From assembly GCA_046351595.1 (NCBI GenBank), contig JAXLYE010000005.1, forward strand, positions 248,001 through 312,000: 64,000 nt of DNA. The letters run 5' to 3'. The stretch is from JAXLYE01 sp046351595. Its GTDB lineage: Bacteria > Myxococcota_A > Polyangia > Palsa-1104 > JAEUJZ01. Positions 12,572 to 20,288 of the stretch are shown here, in pieces. The position numbers were made by a program, and so were the translations under genes. The notes beneath the pieces are model-generated. The model searched no databases and was not told the DNA's origin. It was given only the letters and a program-made list of their open reading frames with translations. How positions within the stretch are numbered: the stretch's first letter is position 1; every line of letters begins with the position of its first letter.

Positions 12572-14371
12572 ATGTCAGTGACAAACGAGCAGACGCCGAA
12601 CCAGATGCCCGTGCCCGCGGAGCTGCGCCGCTGGGTCGAAGACGTGGCCAAGGTCACCCAGCCCGACCGCGTCGTCTACTGTGACGGCTCCGCCGAGGAG
12701 AACGAGCGCCTCATCGCGGGGATGCTCGAGACGGGGGAGCTCCACCGGCTCAACCCGGAGACCTATCCCAACTGCTACCTGCACCGCTCGAACCCGACCG
12801 ACGTGGCGCGGACCGAGCACCTGACGTTCATCTGCTCGGAGACCCCTGAGGAGACGGGCCCCACCAACAACTGGATGTCCAAGGAGGACGCCCAGAAGAA
12901 GGTGTGGCCGCTGTTCCAGGGCGCGATGAAGGGCCGCACGATGTACGTCGTGCCCTACGTCATGGGCCCGCTGGGCTCGCCCATGAGCAAGGCCGGCGTC
13001 GAGATCACGGACAGCGCCTACGTCGTCGCCAACATGCGGATCATGACGCGCATGGGCCGCGCCGCGATCGATCACATCAACAAGACCGACGGCAGCTTCG
13101 TCAAGGGACTGCACTCGCTCGGTGACCTGTCGCCCGACCGGCGCTTCATCTGCCACTTCCCCAAGGAGCGCGAGATCTGGAGCATCGGCTCCGGCTACGG
13201 CGGCAACGCGCTGCTCGGCAAGAAGTGCCACGCGCTGCGCATCGCGTCCTGTCAGGGGCGGGACGAGGGCTGGCTGGCCGAGCACATGCTGATCCTCGGC
13301 ATCGAGCACCTCAAGGGCCCGCGCAAGGGCGAGACGACGTACATCGCGGCGGCGTTCCCCTCGGCCTGCGGCAAGACCAACCTGGCGATGCTGGTGCCCA
13401 GCCTGGGCGACGAGTTCAAGGTCTACACCGTCGGCGACGACATCTGCTGGATGCGCTACGGCGAGGACGGCCGGCTGTGGGCCATCAACCCCGAGGCCGG
13501 CTTCTTCGGCGTCGCGCCGGGCACCGGCAAGCAGACCAACTCGAACGCGCTCGCCTCGCTGGGCAAGAACTCGATCTTCACCAACGTCGCGCTCACCGAG
13601 AACAACGAGCCGTGGTGGGAGGGGCTGACCAAGGAGCCGCCGCAGCGCCTCACCGACTGGCAGGGCCGCCCCTGGACGCCGGCCAGCAAGGAGAAGGCGG
13701 CGCACCCCAACTCGCGCTTCACCGCGCCGGCCGCGCAGTGCCCGAGCATCTCGCCCAAGTTCGACTCGCCCGAGGGCGTGCCGATCTCGGCGATCATCTT
13801 CGGCGGGCGCCGGGCCAAGCTGACGCCTCTGTGCGTGCAGGCGCGGGACTTCGCGCACGGCGTGTTCCTGGGCGCGACCATGGCGTCCGAGACGACCGCC
13901 GCGGCGACGGGCCAGGTCGGCGTCGTGCGCAACGACCCGATGGCCATGCTGCCCTTCTGCGGCTACAACATGGCCGACTACTTCGGCCACTGGCTGAGCA
14001 TGGGCGAGCGCACGAGCGAAGGCAAGCTGCCCAAGGTCTTCCTGGTCAACTGGTTCCGCACCGGCGACGACGGCAAGTTCCTGTGGCCGGGCTTCGGCGA
14101 CAACATGCGCGTGCTCAAGTGGATCATCGACCGCGTCGACGGTCAGGGCGGCGCGCAGGACTCGCCGATCGGCGTGCTGCCGACGCCGGACGCCATCGAC
14201 GTGCGCGGCCTGAAGCTGCCCGAGGGCGGCATGGAGCGGCTGCTGTCGATCGACGTGGCGGGCTGGCGCGAGGAGGCGGAGCGGCAGCGGCAGTTCCTGT
14301 CCAAGTTCGGCGAGCGCATGCCCAAGGAGATGTGGCGGCAGCATAAGGAGCTGCTGTCCCGCCTCGAGTAG
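12572..14371 (+). CDS. pckG: Phosphoenolpyruvate carboxykinase (GTP)
   Basis: A 599-residue GTP-type PEP carboxykinase, full length. It interconverts oxaloacetate plus GTP with PEP, CO2 and GDP at the entry to gluconeogenesis. The phosphate-binding loop FPSACGKTNL falls at residues 262-271. Also present are the metal-binding GDDICWM segment, the FGGRRAKLTP guanine-site motif and the late NWFRTGDDGKFLWPGFGDNMR signature split across the C-terminal domain. AGAAAGGAA lies about 12 bases before the ATG. The gene stands alone. Next to an acyl-CoA-degrading cluster it would let acetyl- and propionyl-CoA carbon reach sugars, which is inference. Confidence 0.96.
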   Translation: MSVTNEQTPNQMPVPAELRRWVEDVAKVTQPDRVVYCDGSAEENERLIAGMLETGELHRLNPETYPNCYLHRSNPTDVARTEHLTFICSETPEETGPTNNWMSKEDAQKKVWPLFQGAMKGRTMYVVPYVMGPLGSPMSKAGVEITDSAYVVANMRIMTRMGRAAIDHINKTDGSFVKGLHSLGDLSPDRRFICHFPKEREIWSIGSGYGGNALLGKKCHALRIASCQGRDEGWLAEHMLILGIEHLKGPRKGETTYIAAAFPSACGKTNLAMLVPSLGDEFKVYTVGDDICWMRYGEDGRLWAINPEAGFFGVAPGTGKQTNSNALASLGKNSIFTNVALTENNEPWWEGLTKEPPQRLTDWQGRPWTPASKEKAAHPNSRFTAPAAQCPSISPKFDSPEGVPISAIIFGGRRAKLTPLCVQARDFAHGVFLGATMASETTAAATGQVGVVRNDPMAMLPFCGYNMADYFGHWLSMGERTSEGKLPKVFLVNWFRTGDDGKFLWPGFGDNMRVLKWIIDRVDGQGGAQDSPIGVLPTPDAIDVRGLKLPEGGMERLLSIDVAGWREEAERQRQFLSKFGERMPKEMWRQHKELLSRLE

Positions 14372-14430
14372 CGAGCGCGCCCCCCGCCCGAGCCGGCTCT
14401 CCGTCGACCGCCCGGTCTCTGGGATACCCC

Positions 14431-14505
14431 ATCCGATCAGCCCCCATCCGATCAGCCCCCATCCGATCAGACCCCTGCCGATCAGCCCCCTGCCGATGAG
14501 CCACC
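14431..14505. repeat. Five 15-bp tandem repeats running into the LysR start codon
   Basis: The units are ATCCGATCAGCCCCC at 14431 and 14446, ATCCGATCAGACCCC at 14461, TGCCGATCAGCCCCC at 14476 and TGCCGATGAGCCACC at 14491. The core CGATCAG recurs at a fixed 15-base period. The ATG at 14496 lies inside the fifth, degenerate unit. The array could hold regulator sites or be a slippage tract that changes the leader. Confidence 0.75.
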
Positions 14506-15398
14506 TGATCGAGATGGAGGCGTTCCTGGTCGTGGTCGAGGAGGGCAGCTTCACCGCCGCGGCGAGCCGGCTCGCGGTCACCAAGTCGTACGCCAGCAAG
14601 CTCGTGGCGCGGCTGGAGGACCGCATCGGCGTGCGCCTCCTGCAGCGCACGACGCGGCAGCTCTCCCTCACGGAAGCGGGGCGCGCCTACTTCGAGCGCT
14701 GCAGCGAGGCGATGCAGGCGTTCCGGGAGGCCGAGGCCGCGGCCTCCGAGCTCCAGACCTCGCCGCAGGGGCGCCTGCGCATCAGCCTGCCCGCCGCCTT
14801 CGCGGTCGACTACATGGCCGCGCCGCTGGCCGAGTTCAAGGCCTGCTACCCGCAGCTCACCGTCGAGGCGATCCTGGCCGACCGCAAGATCGACCTGCTC
14901 GCCGAGGGCTTCGATCTGGCGGTGCGCATCGGCGAGCTTTCGGACAGCTCGCTGATCCTGCGGCACCTGGCCAGCGTCGACCGCACGGTCTGCGCCAGCC
15001 CCGAGTACCTGCTGCGCCGCGGCCCCGTCGACACGCCCGAGGACCTGGCCCGCCACGAGTGCCTGTTGTACGCGTACCACGCCGTGCCCACGACCTGGCG
15101 CCTCAAGGGGCCGGAGCGCGAGGCCGTGGTCGAGGTCGCGGGCAGCCTGGTCGCCAACCACGCGGCGATGCTGGTCGAGGCGGCGTGCCAGGGGCTCGGC
15201 CTCGTCTTCTGCCCGGTCTTCCTGACCGCCGCCAGCCTGCGCGCCGGGCGCCTCGTGCGCGTGCTGCCGCAGTGGCGGTTCCCGCTGACGGTCTCCGCGG
15301 TCTTCCCCAACGCCCGGCACGTCCCGGCCAAGGTCCGGATCTTCGTCGACTTCCTGGTCGCGCACTTCCGCCGCCCGCCCTGGGCCGACTGCGGCTGA
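14496..15398 (+). CDS. LysR-family transcriptional regulator
   Basis: A 300-residue LTTR. The N-terminal winged helix-turn-helix is clear: EAFLVVVEEGSFTAAASRL, then the recognition-helix region KSYASKLVARLE and RTTRQLSLTEAGRAYFER. The remaining 200 residues are a periplasmic-binding-protein-like effector domain with RLRISLPAAFAV and the FDLAVRIGELSDSS segment of the GcvA/DsdC-like branch. ATG 14496 is inside a tandem repeat. ATG 14514 (MEAFLVVV) is an equally good start by family alignment. No divergent target is adjacent; the metallo-beta-lactamase-fold gene downstream is a possible target. Confidence 0.9.
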   Translation: MSHLIEMEAFLVVVEEGSFTAAASRLAVTKSYASKLVARLEDRIGVRLLQRTTRQLSLTEAGRAYFERCSEAMQAFREAEAAASELQTSPQGRLRISLPAAFAVDYMAAPLAEFKACYPQLTVEAILADRKIDLLAEGFDLAVRIGELSDSSLILRHLASVDRTVCASPEYLLRRGPVDTPEDLARHECLLYAYHAVPTTWRLKGPEREAVVEVAGSLVANHAAMLVEAACQGLGLVFCPVFLTAASLRAGRLVRVLPQWRFPLTVSAVFPNARHVPAKVRIFVDFLVAHFRRPPWADCG

Positions 15399-15504
15399 GC
15401 CCCGGCCCGCCCGCGCGCGCACCGTTCACCTCCAGGCAACAGTGTTTGTCCTTTGGGTCGGCTTATCGACGCCGAGGCGCAGAAGTACGTTCAGGGACAG
15501 GAAC

Positions 15505-15520
15505 GGAGCGGCACCGCTCC
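15505..15520. promoter_or_regulatory. Inverted repeat upstream of the MBL-fold gene
   Basis: GGAGCG and CGCTCC flank GCAC. The element is about 40 bases before the start of the lipoprotein gene at 15561. It may be an operator or a leader hairpin. Confidence 0.3.
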
Positions 15521-15560
15521 CCCTTTCCCTCCTTCGGCTCCTCTGCGAAAGGACCCTCCC

Positions 15561-16598
15561 ATGAACGGCACGACTCGCCTTGCGCTCCTGTTTGCGGGCC
15601 TTGTGACCTCCGGCTGCGGCGGCGCCGCGCCCCAGACCCTCGCGCAGTCCATCGAGGCGTGCGCCGGCACCCCGGCGGCGCTCACCGCCCCCAACCCGAT
15701 GTACGTCTGGACTCCCAACGCCATCCGCCTGGTGTCGCAGCGCATGAGCGACCGCGTCTTCGTGGTCTACGACAGCAACTCGCCCAGCTACTCCGCGGCC
15801 GGCAAGCCGCTGGCTACCAGCGGCGGCTTCGTCATCGGCGACAGCGGCGTGCTGCTGGTCGAGAGCATGATCAACCGCCAGCTGTTCTGCCAGATGGCCG
15901 CGCTGGTGCGCAAAGAGACCGACAAGCCCATCACCCACGTCATCAACACCAGCAGCCACGGCGACCACAGCTTCGGCAACACCTTCCTGCCCGCCGGCGT
16001 GCACGTCGTGCAGCACCGCCGCACGGCCGAGTACATCGCCGCGCACTTCCAGGAGGACGTCGAGTTCATGAAGAAGAACTTCGGCGCGGACCAGGGCCTG
16101 GACGAGGTGCGCGCCGTGCCCGCCGACATCCTGGTGGACGACGCTGTACCCTACAGCGTCGACCTGGGCGGCGTGCAGGTCACGGCGCAGTACTACGGCT
16201 TCGCCCAGACCGGCGGCGACCTGTTCGTGCACGTGCCGAGCGCCAAGGTGCTGTGGACCGGCAACCCGCTGGTCAACGACAAGCCCGCGGTGCCGTGGCT
16301 GCTCGCCGGGCACGCGGACGAGGTCGGCGTCACCCTGCAGAAGGTCAAGGCGGCGCTGCCGGCGGGCACCCTGGTGGTGCCGGGCCACGGCCCGCCGACC
16401 GGCGTCACCGGCTTCGACTTCTCGGTCAGCTACCTGAGCACGCTGCGCAGCGAGGTGACGTCCGCCATCGGCCGCGGCCTGACCGCCGACCAGACCGTCG
16501 CCGCCGTGACCATGGAGCCCTTCAAGGGCTACGCCATCTGGGACTGGATCCACAAGACGGTGAATGTCCCGACGACCTACTCCGAGATCAAGAAGTAG
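15561..16598 (+). CDS. Metallo-beta-lactamase-fold lipoprotein with degraded metal site
   Basis: A 345-residue exported protein. ATG 15561 follows AAAGGA, and the signal peptide ends in LVTSGC (lipidated Cys19). The fold is recognisable from the GGFVIGDSGVLLVES strand, the NTSSHGDHSFGN active-site loop, GFAQTGGDLFVH and VVPGHGPPTG. The normal HxHxDH motif reads S131-S-H133-G-D135-H136, so the first His is Ser. The His of the usual AHT motif is Gln216 and the bridging Asp is Asn235. His133, Asp135, His136 and His276 remain. The Zn1 site is therefore largely lost and the Zn2 site partly kept. It may bind one metal or none, and its activity is unknown. Confidence 0.8.
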   Translation: MNGTTRLALLFAGLVTSGCGGAAPQTLAQSIEACAGTPAALTAPNPMYVWTPNAIRLVSQRMSDRVFVVYDSNSPSYSAAGKPLATSGGFVIGDSGVLLVESMINRQLFCQMAALVRKETDKPITHVINTSSHGDHSFGNTFLPAGVHVVQHRRTAEYIAAHFQEDVEFMKKNFGADQGLDEVRAVPADILVDDAVPYSVDLGGVQVTAQYYGFAQTGGDLFVHVPSAKVLWTGNPLVNDKPAVPWLLAGHADEVGVTLQKVKAALPAGTLVVPGHGPPTGVTGFDFSVSYLSTLRSEVTSAIGRGLTADQTVAAVTMEPFKGYAIWDWIHKTVNVPTTYSEIKK

Positions 16599-16637
16599 GC
16601 GGGCGGCAAGGCGCGAGGGCGCGGCGCCGGCCGCCGC

Positions 16638-19550
16638 TCACCGGCAGGCGTCCTGCGCACCGCGCGCGATCTTTTCCAGGGCGGCGTCGGCCGCCTGCCG
16701 CTGCAGCGTGGTGCCGAGCTCCTTGCGGTCGCGGGCGCTCAGCGCCGCTGCCTGGCCGCGGCGACACCACCGCGTCAGCGCCTCCAGCGCGGCGCGCCGC
16801 AGCGGCGCCGGCGTCTCGGTGGCCAGCGGCGCGAGCAGCGCGCCGAGCTGGGCCGGGCCGCCGAGCTCGCCCAGGGCGCGGGCGCAGATCGAGACGGCGG
16901 CGGCGTGCCGCTCGTCCGCCTCCGGGTCGTCGAGCAGCGCGCTCAGCGCGGTCGCTACCGCCGCCCCGGCCGGAGCCGCCGGTGCGCTGGGGCTGCCCGC
17001 GAGCCGCGCGGTCAGCGCGCAGGCCTGGCCACGGGTGCCGGGCGGCGTCTCGGGGGCGCCGAGCAGCGGCGTCAGCACCGCGAGCGCGCCCGGGCCCTCG
17101 CAGCGCACCACCGCGAGCAGCGCCTGCCGGCGCACCGGCTCGTCGCGGTCGGTGGTCGCGCGGCGCAGCGCCGGGACCTCGCGCGCCTCGGGGCGCCCGG
17201 CCGCGGCGGGGCACAGCGCGGCGCGCGCTTCGATGGCGGCGCGGCGGACCTGCGGCCAGGCGTCGTCGCGGATCAGCGCCTCCAGCGGTGCTTGCAGGGC
17301 GGCGGCCGGGGCCTCGGTCAGCGCCGTCGCGGCCGCGATCCGGACCCCGGCATCGGGATCGCCGAGCGCCGCGCGCAGGAGCTCCTGGCTCTCGGGCAGC
17401 GCGACCTGGGCGGCGGCGCCGCGGACCGCGGCCTGGCGCAGCTCGGGCTCGGCGCGCGGCTCAGTGCCGCCGGAGAACAGGCGCTTCTGCAGCTGCGCGA
17501 CCGCGGCCGGCAGCCCGAGGCGGGCCAGCGCCTGGATGAGGCGCAGGCGCAAGAGGAAGCGCGCGTCCGGCTCCTGGGCCCCGACCGGGTCGAGGCGGGC
17601 CCACAGCGCGCCCAGGCGCTCGGCGAGCTCGCTGCCAGCGGCGGGATCGGCGCAGCCGGTCTGGGCGAGGCCGACGGCCTCGAGCAGCAGCAGCGGGCGC
17701 TGCGGGTCAGGCGGCATCGCGGCCCCGGCCTGCGGCCAGGCGGCGCCCAGGGCCTCCTCGGTCAGTCGCCAGCGCTCGTCCAAAAGCGGGCGGCAGCGCA
17801 GGCTCTGGGCCAGGCCCTGCACGAAGCCGCGCTGTACGGCCGGGGCGCCGAGCTCGCGCGCCGCGAGCAGCTCGCGGGTCGCGGCCGGGGCGGGCAGGGC
17901 CCCGAGCCGCTGCAGCGCCTCGCTGCGCAGCACCGGGGCACGCGCGGGGTCGGCGGCCACGGTCCGCAGCGCCGCAGCCCCAGGCTCGCCCAGGGCGAGG
18001 AGGCTCGTCCACAGCGCCGGCCGATCCGCGTCCTCGGCACCGAGCAGGGCCTTCACCAGGATCGCCGCCAGCGCGGCTGCTTCCTCGCCGCGCGGCGCGC
18101 CCGGCGGCGGCTGCCCGGGCCCAGGCGTAATGCGGCGCTCTAGCCCCTGCAGGAGCTCGTAGACCCGGCGCCGCGCCGCGCCGCGCGCCTGGGGCAGCGC
18201 CTCGTCCAGGGACTTCATCAGGGCCGCGGGCGGCGGGCCGGGTCGCGACAGGACCCCGAGCAGCGTGCGCAGCGCGCCCTCGGCCGCGATCTGGTCGCCG
18301 GTGGTCAGCGCCTGCACGAGCTGCGGCAGCGCGGCCTCACCCGCGTCCAGCTCGCTGAGCAGGGCGACCTCGCCGATGGCGACCGGCAGCCGTTCGCCGG
18401 GGTCGCTGACGACCAGCGATACGCAGGCCGCGGGCACCGGCTGCGGCAGCGGCACCAGCAGCGGCCCGCGCGCCGCCTGGGGCAGGTCGACGAGGAAGCG
18501 CTGGGTGTCGCGGCCCGGCGCGCCGCCGCCCTGCGGCGAAAGAAGCAGCAGCAGCTGCCGCGGCAGGCCGCCGAGCCTGGGGCTGGCCGGGGTCAGCCTG
18601 AGGCCCTGGAGCGCGTGCTCGCGGCCGTCGGCGCGCGCGGTGACGAAGGCGCCCAGCGGCACCGACTGCAGCTGCCACGCGGTGGCGGCGCTGCCGTCCT
18701 CGAGCTCGCGCGGCGGCGCCAGCAGATCCGCGCGCTGCACCGCCGCTGCCGCCGAGGCCGCGACGAAGCGGTAGACCCCGAGCGGCGTGGCCTCGGGCGC
18801 CCTGCCTTTGTCCTTTTCCTTGTCCGGCGCCGCCGCGGGAGCGAGCCGCGGCAGGCGGGCGAGCTCGTCGCGCGCCGGCAGGAGCAGCTCGGGCGCGGCC
18901 TGCCAGGGACCGTCGGGCCAGCGCCAGCGCGCGGGGAAGAGGCGCGCCTCGCCGTCGCAGCGCTGGATGCCGGGCGCGGCCTGCGAGCGCACGAGGCCCG
19001 CCGCCGTGGCGGCCACGAGCACCGAGTACTCGCCGTCGCGACCGACTGGACCGATGGGGCCGTCGTAGACGAGACGGGGCGCGCCGCCGGACAGGGCCGC
19101 GACGAGCAGCACCGCCCCGCCGGCGCGCGGCTCGGCGCGCACCAGCAGATAGCGCTCGCGGCCTTCGGCGCCGGCGGTCTTGAGCTCGACGCTGGCGCCG
19201 CGCAGCGGCCCGCCCGCGGGCCCGGCCAGCGAGAGCCGCAGCTCGGCCGGCGGTCCGGCGGCCGGCCTGACGCTGACCCGCCCGTCGGGCGCGACGGTCA
19301 CGCCGTCCGCTCGCCCGTCCCCGTCGAGATCGAGCTGGGCGCTGGCGACGGGCGCGGCCTCGGCCGCGGCGGCGGCTCGCGGCCCGCCGGCCGGCCACCC
19401 GCCGCCGAGGAGCCCGCAGCAGGCCAGCGCCGCCAGCCGCGGCCCCGCCAGCCGCGGCCCCGACCGCAACGATTTGTAGAGGTGCGGGCGCAGGCGTCGT
19501 CGCCAGCGGCCAGAGCAGCGGCCAAAGCAGCCGAGGGCGGTCTTGCGCAT
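16638..19550 (-). CDS. Exported HEAT-repeat protein with N-terminal beta domains
   Basis: A 970-residue protein. A very basic N-terminus precedes a hydrophobic segment (about residues 34-62), suggesting export. LDLDGDGRADGVTV near residue 75 is a VCBS/EF-like calcium-binding loop. Residues about 270-410 look like a discoidin/NPCBM-type beta sandwich. The C-terminal 560 residues are Ala/Leu/Arg-rich helical hairpins with HEAT signatures such as ALGDPDAGVRIAAATAL, DDAWPQVRRAAIEA and DRDEPVRRQALLAVV. HEAT solenoids are protein-binding scaffolds. No enzymatic motif was seen. It is divergent from yajC. The strong frame and repeat logic exclude the overlapping plus-strand frames. Confidence 0.75.
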   Translation of the reverse strand: MRKTALGCFGRCSGRWRRRLRPHLYKSLRSGPRLAGPRLAALACCGLLGGGWPAGGPRAAAAAEAAPVASAQLDLDGDGRADGVTVAPDGRVSVRPAAGPPAELRLSLAGPAGGPLRGASVELKTAGAEGRERYLLVRAEPRAGGAVLLVAALSGGAPRLVYDGPIGPVGRDGEYSVLVAATAAGLVRSQAAPGIQRCDGEARLFPARWRWPDGPWQAAPELLLPARDELARLPRLAPAAAPDKEKDKGRAPEATPLGVYRFVAASAAAAVQRADLLAPPRELEDGSAATAWQLQSVPLGAFVTARADGREHALQGLRLTPASPRLGGLPRQLLLLLSPQGGGAPGRDTQRFLVDLPQAARGPLLVPLPQPVPAACVSLVVSDPGERLPVAIGEVALLSELDAGEAALPQLVQALTTGDQIAAEGALRTLLGVLSRPGPPPAALMKSLDEALPQARGAARRRVYELLQGLERRITPGPGQPPPGAPRGEEAAALAAILVKALLGAEDADRPALWTSLLALGEPGAAALRTVAADPARAPVLRSEALQRLGALPAPAATRELLAARELGAPAVQRGFVQGLAQSLRCRPLLDERWRLTEEALGAAWPQAGAAMPPDPQRPLLLLEAVGLAQTGCADPAAGSELAERLGALWARLDPVGAQEPDARFLLRLRLIQALARLGLPAAVAQLQKRLFSGGTEPRAEPELRQAAVRGAAAQVALPESQELLRAALGDPDAGVRIAAATALTEAPAAALQAPLEALIRDDAWPQVRRAAIEARAALCPAAAGRPEAREVPALRRATTDRDEPVRRQALLAVVRCEGPGALAVLTPLLGAPETPPGTRGQACALTARLAGSPSAPAAPAGAAVATALSALLDDPEADERHAAAVSICARALGELGGPAQLGALLAPLATETPAPLRRAALEALTRWCRRGQAAALSARDRKELGTTLQRQAADAALEKIARGAQDACR

Positions 19551-19727
19551 GGCCGGCTATCTTCGCGCAATCGCCGCGGCCGCACCAGCGCCGCCCGCCC
19601 GCCCGGTCCCCGGAACCGACCCCCCTGGCGCTTGCGGCGGCCCGCAGGCATGCTGGCAGGCATCCCGTTCGATTCAGGCGCTGCTCAGCCGAGCCTGCTG
19701 CGGGCCTACCCCAGGCAGTACAAGTAG

Positions 19728-19755
19728 TTGACGAGAGCGAGCCGCATCTGATACT
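19728..19755 (+). promoter_or_regulatory. Sigma-70-type promoter for yajC-secD-secF
   Basis: TTGACG (19728-19733) and GATACT (19750-19755) are spaced 16 bases apart, about 55 bases upstream of the yajC start. The -35 box is near consensus and the -10 box matches four of six positions. Confidence 0.45.
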
Positions 19756-19811
19756 CACTGCGGCTTGCTAATCCCTTCTAGCGCCGCGGTCCAAATTCTG
19801 GAGGCAATGCA

Positions 19812-20210
19812 GTGACTCTCACCTTCCTCGGCTCGGTCGTGAGCACCCTCTCGGGCGCCCCCGGCCTCCTCGCACAGGCTTCCGGCGGCGGCGCCGCACC
19901 GTCTGGTGTGTTCGCGCTGGGCCAGTTCGCGCCCATCTTCATCATCATCGCCGTCTTCTACTTCCTCCTCATCCGGCCGCAGCAGAAGCGGCAGCGTGAG
20001 CTCCAGGACTGGCTGAAGTCGATCAAGAAGGGCGACGAGGTCGTCACCACCGGCGGCATCTGGGGCAAGGTCGCGGGCATCTCGGACAACAGCCCGTACC
20101 TGACGCTGGAGCTGCAGGAGAAGGTCCGCGTCCGCGTGCTGCGCTCGCACATCTCGGGCAAGGCCCCGGCCAACGACGCCTCCGGGATGAACGCGCCCGA
20201 GGCCAAGTAG
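19812..20210 (+). CDS. yajC: Preprotein translocase subunit YajC
   Basis: A 132-residue YajC. One membrane helix (FAPIFIIIAVFYFLLI, about residues 38-53) is followed by the family signature RPQQKRQRELQ and a cytoplasmic beta domain with KKGDEVVTTGGIWGKV. The start is GTG, preceded by GGAGG at 19800-19804; an ATG at 19807 is out of frame. YajC joins the SecDF-YajC accessory complex that helps SecYEG release and insert proteins. secD follows after 78 bases. The Ala/Gly-rich N-terminal extension of about 35 residues is longer than in E. coli. Confidence 0.95.
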   Translation: MTLTFLGSVVSTLSGAPGLLAQASGGGAAPSGVFALGQFAPIFIIIAVFYFLLIRPQQKRQRELQDWLKSIKKGDEVVTTGGIWGKVAGISDNSPYLTLELQEKVRVRVLRSHISGKAPANDASGMNAPEAK

Positions 20211-20288
20211 CGCATGGTCCGAGTCTCCGCAAACCCTCCCGCCCGCGCCGCGGGCCGATCCTCGAGCTAGCCACGGAGCTGCACAAGC

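Noticed and set aside
16564..18162. Plus-strand open frames opposite the HEAT gene
   Set aside because: Ser/Arg/Ala-only translations with no motif; the minus strand has regular HEAT repeats.
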